Assembly: GCA_015179025.1 (NCBI GenBank)
Contig: WHUX01000068.1
Location: 205,585-269,584, forward strand
Direction of reading: 5' to 3'
Source of the DNA: Terfezia claveryi
Lineage: Eukaryota > Ascomycota > Pezizomycetes > Pezizales > Pezizaceae
Length of the DNA stretch: 64,000 nucleotides
Made by a program: the position numbers and the translations under genes. How positions within the stretch are numbered: position 1 is the stretch's first letter; each line of letters opens with the position of its first letter. A model generated the notes under the pieces. The model saw nothing but the letters and a program-made list of their open reading frames with translations, was not told the origin of the DNA and did no database searches. Shown here piece by piece: positions 42,821 to 53,037 of the stretch.

Positions 42821-44380
42821 ATGTCAAATTTAGGGGGATCGAGCCAATATAAGCTCACTGTGACCCTGGAAGAGGTTGGAAGTGCACGGTCGAAGTTGGT
42901 TGGATACAAGTCTGTAAATATGCCAAGTTACGAGCAAGGTGCTCATGTCTGTAAGTATCTCATCGTGTTGTATTCACTTGGTAGATAAACCTTCAAAATG
43001 AAGTTAACTAGTGTTTTACCCTTTTATCATAGGTGTGAGAGGGGATGGAAAAGTTATAATCATCCCGAAGTGCAACTGTAACGAACCTGAGGACAGGGCC
43101 CCTCAGTCTGTCCAGAGAGCTACACCTGTCCCCACACCTAAGCCTGACCCGATGGCTACACCTGTCTCCATGCCTAGGCCTGACCCGATGGCTACACCTG
43201 TCTCCACACCTAGGCCTGACCTGATGGCTACACTTGTCCCTAGCCTAGGCCTGACCCGATGGCTACACCTGCCCCCACAACCAAGCCTGGCTCAATGCGT
43301 ACATCCGTAGCTATTCCTAAGCCTATACCGACTCCGCAGTCTATCAACAAAAAGAGGCAACTGAGTGAGGTTTGTTTAGATCTGTTCGATTAAGAACTCG
43401 ATACGAATGTGAGTGAGGGTCCTTTATGAAAGAATTCTATAGTTATTTATACGAAATAGCCCCGGTTGGAGGCTAGGGGACAAAGTGTTGTCAATGGCTG
43501 ACCAAAAGAGGGTATGTACCGAGATCAAGGGGGAGGTTTCCTATGTGGTGTGAAAGAATATCAAGGACACTAATTTTTATTTACCTCTTAAATAAAGTTG
43601 AGGACCACAGTCCAGGGGAAGTCAGACATAGAAGTTATGGATCTAACTGGAGTGAACGTTCGGATGGTAAGTTTATATACTCCTAAATAAACAGGACGTT
43701 TTTTTAATCCTTGCTAGATTGATGCACCGCCGAAGGCATCAATGAGTGCGAGACGTCTTATGCCACCCGTAGCACCAGAAGCTGAAAGCCGTATTACATT
43801 CCTCCCACCAGGGCAGCGCATACCATTTCAACGAGCCAGGACACCAAAACTGATGGCTGAAGATTTCGAATATGTCCGAAATGTTTTCAATTGGTTAATG
43901 GGGCTAGGGGGCAGTTGCATGGTGTGCACAGCAGGTGGTCTTCCTGATGGTGCTATTAATTTTTCAAAATGCGATAAGCACTTGGGGGCCTTCCCGGACC
44001 TGGCCTTTGAAAACTTTTTGGAATGGAAGGGGTATTGGGAGGATAGTGGGACGCTAACTGCGGGGACGGCCTGTTACGTTTGTTTTTACCCATGGATATT
44101 TTGCAATCTGATAATGCGCAACCTTCAAGAGGTGCCTTGTAATGCAAAAGATACCCTGATTCCTTTGTTGTGGTTGGTGTGTAGGATGGCGGACCTCAAA
44201 GGAGAAGTATTTGCGTCTTTGGGCAACTCTCTGGACGTGCCAGAAAACGACGAGGATTTTAGGGCGACAATGGTCAGACCAGTGAAATATCGAGGTGTAT
44301 ATTACTGCCTGGGGTTCGTCATTGCTTGCTCTGTATACGACCTAAACCAAGCCATGCAGAGGGATGTTGGTACCAAGTGA
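42821..44380 (+). CDS. Multi-exon gene for a Cys-rich (CxxC) protein, partner candidate of the helicase
   Basis: At least four exons join with good splice sites. Exon 1 is 42,821-42,950 (MSNLGGSSQYKLTVTLEEVG). Intron 42,951-43,032 (GTAAGT...TAG) restores AHVC-VRGDGKVIII. A later intron is 43,512-43,597, giving QKR-LRTTVQGKSD. Another is 43,667-43,717, giving VNVRM-IDAPPKA. The last exon ends with TGA at 44,378-44,380. Exon 2 carries proline-rich repeats of about 13 residues (TPKPDPMATPV) with one frame slip. The C-terminal domain has CMVC, then C..H, then CYVCFYPWIFC, a spacing that suggests zinc binding. I recall similar Cys-rich proteins beside RecQ-like helicase genes in other fungi, but cannot name a family. 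The exon 2 to 3 junction (43,380-43,450) is unresolved and includes a TAA where CAA would fit, so the gene may be damaged. Confidence 0.6.
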
Positions 44381-44652
44381 GGGTGGGCAGTGGTTAATGC
44401 AGATGGCATGTTTGCTCTCACTGTGAGTTTTCCAAGATTCTTACTGCTTTGGTGTGTGCAATTGAGGTTGTAGGTCGATGGTTGATGTTGATTTAATATT
44501 CAGTGACATGAAAAATTCTTAGGGTTAACTTCAAGTTCCATACGCGTGGAGCATTGCAGCTGATCATCTCAAGGCCACTTATTTTCCTTCATTTCTTTGT
44601 TTGCAAGCTTATATATTATGCCTATATGTCTGGTGGGGATATCGCCCTGTCT
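44381..44652. other. 3' flank of the CxxC gene
   Basis: No gene. It should include the 3' UTR of the CxxC gene. Confidence 0.35.
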
Positions 44653-44785
44653 GCAGGGGTGGTAGCTAGCAAGTTAAGCCATATATACAGCTCTCTCATC
44701 AGGGCCGGCAGCTAGCTAGTTATCCATATATATAGCTCTGTCTATAGGGCCAGCAGCTAGCTACTTAGCCATATATAGATGAACG
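44653..44785. repeat. Tandem repeat, unit about 50 bp, three copies
   Basis: Three copies of a unit containing GGGCCGGCAGCTAGCTAGTT, CCATATATATAGCTCT and CTATA. The copies differ by a few substitutions. Confidence 0.7.
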
Positions 44786-44944
44786 TTGCATATCCCTATT
44801 GTACGTCGGATCATTGTTGACACTACTGGCCCATTCCATCACAATATGAGCCTGTGTTCGATACCCGCCGAGGGCTAAAACTGAATTCTCCTCTAGCGTA
44901 GCTAGATTTAAGGTTCAAAAACAAAAAAAATAACCTTCTCTCTA

Positions 44945-45470
44945 GCTATTGCGACAGCTATTCTGATAGCTATTCTGACAGCTCCCCTGACAGCTATTCC
45001 ACCCGCTATCCCTTAAGCAATTCTACCACCTATTCTACCCGCTATCCTGCCTACTCTCATTCCGCCAGCTATTCCAGCTATTTGCCAGCTCTCATTCCGC
45101 CAGGTCTCTCTCACCAGATCTCCCTCCCGTCAGGTCTCCCACCAGCTCTCCCCCCAGCTCCCACTCTGGCAGCTATTTATTAGCTATCGATTTAACTACT
45201 AAATTTAGAGCTGCTGCCGCCTCTAACTCTACTACTACTACCTCTCTCAGCTTTGTAGTAGCCTCCAACTCCAACTCCACAGCTGCCTCCAGCTCCACAG
45301 CCGCCTTCAACTCCGCAGCCACCTCCGACTCTGCAGCCACCTCTGACTCTACATTCGCCTCCCACTCTCTATCCGCCTCCGACTCCGCAGCCGCTACTGC
45401 TTCCACTTTTATCTTTGCCCCTGCCAATACTAATGCCGCTGATGCTATTTCTGCCACCTCTGCTGTCCCT
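44945..45470. repeat. Low-complexity GCTATTCTGACA and TCCGCAGCCACC tracts
   Basis: 44,945-45,180 is built from 12-15 bp words such as GACAGCTATTCT and CCGCCAGCTATT. 45,190-45,470 is built from six- to nine-base words such as CTCCAACTCCAC and TCCGACTCTGCAGCC. Long Ala/Glu or Ser/Ala frames on either strand result from this composition. Confidence 0.75.
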
Positions 45471-45705
45471 GCTGCCCCCGCTGCCTCAGTTTTACTTTCT
45501 AAGGAAGCTTTTGAAGCAAGGTTAAACCATTCGGTTTTGAGTGGTGCATTCAATAAGGACTCCCCTCGAAGAGCTAAAGGATTAAAAGCTCACGTTAAGA
45601 GGTGTTTGCAATCCTGGGAGCTAGATAGAAGAGGTTGGGTTTTGTGGAAAGCACCAACTACTGTTTCCAATTCGAAATGGTCTTTAAAGAATAGGTGAGG
45701 TTAGG
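45400..45705 (+). pseudogene. Unrecognised coding-like fragment
   Basis: After the low-complexity Ala/Ser tract, a plus frame reads SVLLSKEAFEARLNHSVLSG, then AKGLKAHVKRCLQSWELDRR, GWVLWKAP and a stop (TGA) at 45,703. Its amino-acid mix is that of a real folded protein. The sequence after it belongs to a Helitron helicase in another frame. The neighbouring simple repeats and the Ala-rich lead recall the start of the dioxygenase gene at 53 kb, but I see no direct homology. Possibly an exon of an older gene carried by the Helitron. Confidence 0.35.
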
Positions 45706-45912
45706 TTCTTCCAATATATTAATAATGTTAATGCTAATTCTTCAATGCAGGTCAATCTTTGCACAGATTGCACCAGTTATTTGTCGAGGCATTTAAGCTG
45801 CTACTGTATGGGCCTCCTTGTGTTAGGGGCGAGCCAATGATCTGGCTATTCTGTCGGACAATAGGTGTTTGAGGTCTAGATCACTAAGCTCGGGCCTAAC
45901 TGAGAGCACGTA

Positions 45913-46053
45913 CAGTCAAGTGGCAAAATAAATCATACTCTATATAAATATACATGTCTGTCTTACTTCTAAAACCCATACAAAATTGGCTAATATGCTG
46001 CGTTTATGCCGCTTTATGCAGGGGGGGGTATGATTTATTTTGCCACCTGACTG
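45913..46053. mobile_element. Tc1/mariner-type MITE, 141 bp, TA duplication
   Basis: Ends are inverted repeats CAGTCAAGTGGCAAAATAAA and its partner TTTATTTTGCCACCTGACTG, about 26 bp with one mismatch, flanked by TA on both sides (45,911-45,912 and 46,054-46,055). Removing it joins the flanking helicase relic. The middle has a G run (46,021-46,028) and no coding capacity. It is clearly distinct from the 248-bp MITE family. Confidence 0.9.
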
Positions 46054-46055
46054 TA

Positions 46056-46340
46056 TGTCTTGGTCAACGATGTGTATTGAAGTTCGAATTCTTGGAGGGA
46101 ACTTTGAAGTTAAACACAAATTAATACCCCGTATTTTGTTGTCTACTACTGAGAGCGAGCTTCCATTCATAAGCAGGTTCCTATTAAACTTCCTTTCGTA
46201 ATGACTGTCAATAAATCTCAAGGCCAAACTTTGGCATCGTTGGATTGGACCTATATCCATCCGCTTTTAGGCATGGTCAGCTCTATATTGCACTGTCACG
46301 AGTCACCAATTGCTCCTGTAACTATACAGAATACTGTATA
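46056..46340 (+). pseudogene. Helitron PIF1-type helicase, C-terminal relic
   Basis: The plus-strand frame reads SFHKQVPIKLPFVMTVNKSQ, GQTLASLDWTYI and, after a frame change, HGQLYIALSRVT. These are motifs V and VI of PIF1-like helicases from Helitrons, where 'MTINKSQGQT' and 'GQLYVALSRV' are the hallmarks. It ends near 46,340. Its orientation is opposite to the Helitron at 54.4-57.5 kb, so it is a different copy. The rest of the helicase and the Rep domain are missing to the left. Confidence 0.8.
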
Positions 46341-46567
46341 TGCAGAATTACTCATTTAATTGCTTCAATACAATTCAATATTGCTATAATGCAGGTGCAG
46401 AATTAACAAGTTTCAAGCGTATCTTACAAGACTATATTCTTATGCCTCTCGGATTCACGCTAGCGTAGCGAACGGCACCCTCTCATAATAGTATACTCGA
46501 GGCTGATCATATAAACACTGTGCTCATAATTTCCAGCCTTGTAAACCTTTCGTCTTCATGCTAAATT

Positions 46568-49500
46568 TTAAAGAAGCCCCAGCTCCTCCAGAGCCCTAAC
46601 AGCAAAATCCAGTCCCTGGTGCCCCAATTGGGTTCCAAAACAGGCTCTCGTTTTTGCAAACCATTGTCGGAACTGGTGAGAGTCTGGAGGGATCAGCTCC
46701 CCAATTTTATCCCCAACTCTATTCCTTAATTCCTTATTCCTCCATACAGCAAATGCGATAAGCGTTGTCGCATCCCTGTAGCTACAACCCTCCACACTGC
46801 TTCCGCTGCATATCCACTCTGGATTCCCACAGATCCAACAAAAACCTGACCCTGTGAGTCTGAGCATTGGCTTCCATATGTTGCATTCGGTAAAAATAGC
46901 CCTGCAGCTCGCCCCTGAACAATCGCGTACATTGGAAGAACCTAATTGCCGCATACATCCATTGGAACTAGGTTGATTCGAGTCTGCTGGAGGATCCAAC
47001 AAGCACAGCACACACTTTTCTCGACATTGATGCAAAAAATCCTTATATCTTTGTAGCTTTTGCGATTGCCCCATTTGTATTCTTTGCTGCCTCGAAGTGG
47101 CAAATGCAAGTAACTCATGTCGAGTAGCTCGTGTTGCAGTTGGAGGTATGCTGCGGTCGTAATTTCTAGAGGCAGCATCTAATCTCACCGCTTGTTTATA
47201 TACAGCGCCAGAGGGTGATGTGAGAGCAGGAGTGCCCCCATCGTGACTCGGCGAAAGATTATGGGTGGAGACTGGGTGTTCCGGCAAAACCTCTATAACG
47301 GATGATGTGGTTGGTATGCTGTTATCGTAGGTTCCAGTTGAATGACACTTGACCCCATGATTCGGCACGACCCTAACAAACTTTTCTTGGCAAAGGTCAT
47401 ACAAGGCATTTCGTGGCATAGACCAACAATCAGTCCCCGTACCATCCATATAACTCCCGAGCTCTAGCCGCCGGCAAACCATGGTGCTGTAGAACTTTTC
47501 CAAGGGTTCCTGGTCTGGACTTTCAGCTTTAGGATTTGTAGTCCTTTGTGCCCTTAGCAACAAAATGATGGATTTTGCCAGTTCGCCGTCTCGTCCAGCC
47601 CTGCCAGACTCCTGCCCAAAGTCAATCGCAGACCATGTGCCGCCAAAGTGGATCACCAGCCGTATATCAGGAGGGTCAATCCCAGCGCCAAGCGCTCCCG
47701 TCGCTGCGATCACGCGGTTATTAGGGTTGCTGTCTAGCACTTCTTTTTGGGTCCTGGTGAATGAAACCAGAGACTGCTGCCTCTCCTCCAAGGGAACCTC
47801 ACTGTGGTATCTCAGGATTTTCAGATTCTTGGAGATATCGTCGACTTGCTTTTTGGATCGACAGTATATGACTGTCTTCCCAGTGCCGACAAAGCTTAGT
47901 TGCTTTGACAAAATGTTCTTTAAAGCATCAAACGGCTTGGTACCTGAGGCCTCGATCACAAAATACTCTAAATTGGGGCGGTTGGTAATTTGACGGATTA
48001 CATGACATCCTGGAGGGAGGCTGTAAAATTCTCGGAATCGGGTCAACAGCTGAGGAGGTAATGTTGCAGTCAGAAATATACAAGGGAGTCTCGCGAACAG
48101 CCGGCGCAACTCGACGAGGTTGGTTCTAAAATTGGTCTCAAAAGACATGAATGGAAGGTGGGCCTCATCCAACAAGACCCGATCCACTTTTTGGTGCACG
48201 ATGAGACCATCTATAGCAAAGGTGATTAGTCCAATTTGTGAGTTAGGTTAGCTGGGGAGTGGCATATAAAATTTGTAGGTACACGTACCAAGCATGGTAA
48301 AGAAAGTTGCCTTGATTGCACTATCGGTCGATACTATAACTGCCCCGCGTGAGAAAGGGAAACCATTCCGAATATAAAGTTCAACTGAGTCGCCCCAATG
48401 AATGTGCGGCATATCACAATCCTTCAATCGACGGGCCATATCCTGTACGATGGAAACAAGAGGTACCACGACGATAGTTATGCGTACGTTTTCGTTGAGT
48501 AGGGGCACAAGCTATGTGTCGGTTTTGGTTCCACCCGTCGGCAACCCTACTATCAAAGGCGAGTCACCGGATATCACTCGTTGTATTGCCATTGCCTGCT
48601 CCAAAGATTTAAACCGCGCCGCTGGCCCATGAAGCTGGCAAAGTGCTCTTATTACAGAGTCAGAGTGTCCTATATCTCCTCTAAGATAATACTGAATTGA
48701 TTGGAGTATGTTTTCTTTGACATTTCCAAAACTGTGTACCCGCTCTGTTGAAGCATCGAGAGTGTGGGGTATAGGACCAGAGAAAGGCACAGGTAGCTTT
48801 TCTGAGTGTTTATTCTCACTAGCTTGGGTATGTTCGATAGAGTTTGAAGTAGGAGTCCCATTCGGTGAAGGAGTATAGAGACTTTTGCGGAGCCCAAGAA
48901 ACTCATGCCATTGAAGCGAGCATATCAAGAACTCCCAATTCTTATGAGCCGGAAAATCACGTAGTTCCTCCGCATTGAGCCCATATTGTGACTCTGCTAT
49001 TGCAGTTGAGTGTGCAGCCTGCCTAGCAAAGTAGTCTATTTTCTTTTCAGGAGCCTGGAGGAGTTCCTTGGTAATTCCTTTTGCGCACTGTCGATAACTT
49101 GAAACTGACATTCTCATGCCCATCAACCGAAGAAAGGTCGAATTCAAGAGGTTTGTTAGTCTATCAGTGCGATAGCCTGGAAATAGTTCTGGCGTAATAT
49201 CCCCTTCCGTCAACCCCTTTTGCCATAACGTGAAACAGTTAACAAGTGGCCAAATGACAAGCAGGTACTTGACAACCATGATCGATACCTGCTGAGGAAA
49301 TTAAAGTTAGCAATCCCACCAAACACTCAACCCAATACTACATTACCTGCTCTGGCAGAAATCGACTAATCACTTTCATCGTATCTGTCCTGTTAAGGCT
49401 TTTATCATAACGAGTAATAATCATTACCCGCCCATCTATAACATGAATATTGCGACGGGTTTGTGCAGTATTGTAGATGTAAAGGTTGGTGATTTCCGGA

Positions 49501-51791
49501 CCGCGTGCTGGCTGTCCATTGGTTAAATGGACTAAAAGTAGCAAGTCTGTATCAAAAAGGGTAAGCAAATGCCTTAAGAATTGTCCAGGTATATAAGTCT
49601 CACTATCCAAAAATTCGTGTGCACGCTCTACCCAGGCTTTGGTAGGCTCCAGCTTCCAACCCCCAGAACTCCCATTCTTCAACGCATACTTCTCCCTTAA
49701 ATTTGGCACGGTCAGAATCGTTCGCAAAAGGAAAGTGTCCAAGCCACTAAACAATGTCTTGTTCCGATGATCGCTTATAAAGGAGTAGTTATTGATGATC
49801 TCTGGTGGAGTTTCTTTAATTTTGGACATAAATTCTGGGGAGGGTTCAAGTGCTTCAAAGATATTAACGTCGTTATAGTCGCCAAAGGTCAGTTGGGTCA
49901 GAATCAGTTCCGATTCTTGCATCAGCAAGAAAAAAGTGGCATCGGGACGCCAGGTGGTGTCTCCAGGAGACAGGATTGTCTCTGGTGTCTTTTGTGTCTT
50001 TTATGTCTCCTAAGTGTCTCCTGAGTGTCTCCCATGTGTCTCCCAGTGTCTCCCAGTGTCTCCAGGAGACACTGGGAGACATTCTGCCAATCGTGGAGAC
50101 ACACTTTGTCTCCAGTGGCAATACTGTCTCTAGAGACACTAGAGACAAACTATTTTCTTTCCTGATGTGAAGGACGGTTTGTACAAGTTCTTTGAAAGTC
50201 TTGATGCAGAATCTATCACCATGAAAATGGAAATTGTCCATTTTGGGGCTCCAGAATAGATCTGGGACCTTGTCTGGTTGCTTCTTCAACCCGTATGCTA
50301 AAAGACTAATGATTTCCCCCATGGGGTGAGGGCTATCCTCAAGAATTGCAAGCCTGCACCACGGGAAATTGTTTATAAAAGCCTCAGTATCATTGCCTTC
50401 GCATTGAGGCCCTCCCCATCCCTATACATGTGATTAGATTAGCATTCTTGGTGTTTTCCGTACACGTATGGTAGCTTCACCTCGGCCAATATAATAAGTC
50501 TTGCACAAAATAGCATTCCGGCTAATTTGCTTGTGCAGGTTCCCGGCTCTTCCCAGGAATCCCTATGGCAATTGTTCCATTAGGTTTGTATGAGCATGCC
50601 TTGGATACAAAGCGTACTTACTTTGTACGATTGTAGAAGGTTAGACAGAGGTAGCTATAAATAGGACAGTTTGCCTCAGTCCGGAAAAAGACGTGTAATG
50701 TAGCTACTGATACCTTGAAAATAAGCGGCGGCATGTCGTCTACATGAAGGTCCTGGTCCTTGGCAAGGGTATCCAATGCATTACAAGCATCTTCCGGCAG
50801 GTTAAAAATGTAATTGTCCTTTGCAGCCCGAACAAGAAACAAAAGAAAACTGACCCATTGAGAGGTATAGTTCTCGAGAGTTTTGTTCGCTTGCGGCAAT
50901 CGGAAAGGTTGTGCCTCATGGACCTCTTTACGAGGCGAAACCAATTGGCGGCGGTATATGGACGGAGTTTTATTAATCAGGGCCTGCGTAGATGTAAGGA
51001 AATTCTTGGTTGCACTCTTGAAGATATTTAGCAGAATGTTCCCGAGCCTGGTCTGGGGGAAGTACTTACCGGATTATATGCTGCTCATGAACACTCTTCC
51101 TCTTTGCTGGCTCCACAAAATGCTGATAATCCCTAGGAAATTCCGCAGGCAGATTATCCAAAAACCCACAGCGCTGTATCCAATTGTCTCTCTTGTAAGT
51201 AAAGCTGCGGTCGACATTTTCTGAGTCTTCGAAGGTTGTCCCCATAGGCATCGCGCCAGACTTCTGACACACCATCTTGCCTGCTTCCCACAGCTGCTGA
51301 AATTCGCCCAACATATTTGAGTGGGGCTCGGGTTGCTCATCCTCCCCCACTGCACCACCAATGGTTTCTATACTAACTGGCACAGCGTAAAAGACTTTTC
51401 TGTTGCCAGCTGCCACCAGGTATTGCATCAGAGTCTCATGGAACCCGGACGGTGGGTCATGTTGGCTTGTGCATCTCTTAATGTTCTTGAGATTTAACAG
51501 GCACTTTTGGCATCCGAGGCATTGATATCCTTTCTGAACTGGAAGCTCGGGTATATAGGTGTTATGCATCATTGACACTAGCTGGAGTTCGTGAGTAGTA
51601 TATGGCTGTGGTTCAAAGGTCATGAATCTGGCCTCAAGTTGCTTCTCGATTTCCTTTGTGATCGGGTAATGATGCTGTGACCAGAAGTGCTCGTATATCT
51701 CCCCGGTGCCTAGGGCCATCCGACATTCCATACCAACCAGGACACGGTGCTCTGGAAGGTATTTGAGGTTCAGATTCAAAATATTTTCCAT
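46568..51791 (-). pseudogene. Large RecQ-type helicase with DUF3505-like N-terminus, mobile-element type; interrupted by a MITE
   Basis: One multi-exon minus-strand gene. N-terminus (51,791-51,070): MENILNLNLKYLPEHRVLVG, then CLGCQKCLLNLKNIKRC and SQHH, the Cys/His pattern of fungal DUF3505 proteins. Intron 51,015-51,069 restores a readable frame (RATKNFLTSTQALI). A second exon ends near 50,634; the next intron ends near 50,425. The middle (49,928-48,700) contains TNGQPARGPEITNLYIYN and ITRYDKSLNRTD, and later RMSVSSYRQCAKGI. The helicase follows: motif I GLPTGGTKTDT, TIVVVPLVSIVQDM, an intron near 48,215-48,291, LLDEAH, LTATLP, GRAGRDG, and a Cys-rich tail (CVLC, CWIC). Damage: a stop at 48,512-48,514, an altered motif I (GGTKT for GGGKS) and a MITE at 49,920-50,167. 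It resembles telomere-linked helicases of other fungi. The size, about 1,500 codons, fits that class. Confidence 0.82.
49920..50167. mobile_element. 248-bp MITE inserted in a helicase exon
   Basis: Ends CATCAGCAAGAAAAAAGTGG (left) and, read inward from the right, CATCAGGAAAGAAAATAG are inverted repeats. The flanks carry a 2-bp duplication (TG on the plus strand). Removing the element plus one duplicate rejoins the helicase reading frame exactly: QTVL before and QESELILTQL after. The interior consists of GTGTCTCC and GGAGACAC blocks able to pair with each other. It is identical in length to the mutated copy at 21,453-21,700. Confidence 0.93.
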
Positions 51792-52528
51792 CGTGGCTGC
51801 TGTGAGATTTGGTGGTCATCAGCGTGAAGATTGGGCTCGAGTCAAGAAGTTACCAGTACGGAATTACCTATACCTTCGCGTACACTATGCTCTCATAGTG
51901 AGTAGTAGTGGAGTGGCTATAGGAAGTGAAAGACGTAGTAGTGCGTTCGGCAAATAATAAAAGTACTGTTACGTCATGGAATACCATGTGAGCAAATATC
52001 GGAATAACGCATAATGAGAATTTGTTAAATGTTGTTTTTGCTGGTCACGCATGATATATGCTACACCTACGAAAATTCAGAAAAAGGAGCTGTATATCCG
52101 CCAAAGTTACAAGAGACCATCTGCAGAAAAGACAAAGTAGGCAGAACAGACAAGGGTGTAAAGTTTGACGAATCATCCAAGAGATACTGAATTGGCCACC
52201 AAGAAATTTGAATAGAACGATAGGTACCCACACTCTTGCAGATCTGATGGGATACTATTTCAGGTAGAGGGATATAGTAAATGGCATGAAAAGACATAAG
52301 AGGACGAGTAGATCATAGCTAACGCGAGGAAAATCATCCCATGAAATAAAACTGTCATATATAATAAGATAAGGGGAAAACGGGGAAAACTAAGAGATCA
52401 AAGAAAACTACCCCATCAGAAAAGAGTAGAAAGCGTTATGAGAGGGTAGTACTTTACTTACGAGGTGGGGCTGTTCGAGACATCCTGATATGGCAACGGT
52501 CCCTAGGCTTAGTCTGCTAGCGCCCTAA
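51792..52528. other. Region between helicase and dioxygenase genes
   Basis: The two genes diverge from this 0.7-1.2 kb interval, so it should contain both promoters if they were expressed. No repeat or RNA gene was recognised. Confidence 0.4.
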
Positions 52529-53037
52529 GTGAGTCATCAACTTGAGCTGCGTACCCCGCTTTCTCGCTCACTTGCTTGCTTTCTCGCTTTCTTGCTTTCT
52601 CACCGGCCCACATTTCTCGACCCCAACCTCTCACGCCATACTGAGCGCCTTCCTCCGACAGCCTCCAACTGCCTCCGTGCCTCCAACTGCCTTCCTGCCT
52701 CCGACTGCTTCTGACTGCCTCCGACTGCCTCCGACTGCCTCCGGCGACTGACTGAACTGTCTGCCTTTAACCTCCGACTGCCTTCTCAAATCTTGTAAGT
52801 GCCTATTCTACCTCAACCAATGTTTGCTAACTCTTTATAAAGCTTTCCTCCGACCGGCTACTCTCCGACTGGCTACTCCTCTGACCGGCTACTTCTACTA
52901 CGGCTACCTTGCCACAGTACCTAAAACTGAAGAAACAGGTGGAAGCTATATATTCATTAAGTTCAATAATCCTACGTCGTATTTATTGCCAAAAGGGAGC
53001 TATTGTAGTTATTACTGGCACCTGAGTTTATTGTACA
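52529..53037 (+). other. Leader or 5' exons of the dioxygenase gene with CTCCGACTGC repeats
   Basis: 52,635-52,745 repeats CTCCGACTGC/CTCCAACTGC words. A possible intron with good sites (GTAAGTGCCT...TTTATAAAG) spans 52,796-52,840. After it a frame YGYLATVPKTEETGGSYIFI (near 52,905) continues to a TAG at 53,043. It may encode an N-terminal part of the dioxygenase, but the join could not be established. Confidence 0.35.

Noticed and set aside
45173..45553. 126-codon Ala/Glu-rich minus-strand frame
   Set aside because: Results from TCC/GCAGCC simple repeats; the plus-strand frame next to it looks more like a real protein.
47565..47993. 142-codon plus-strand frame inside the helicase
   Set aside because: Antisense shadow of the well-supported helicase motifs on the minus strand.
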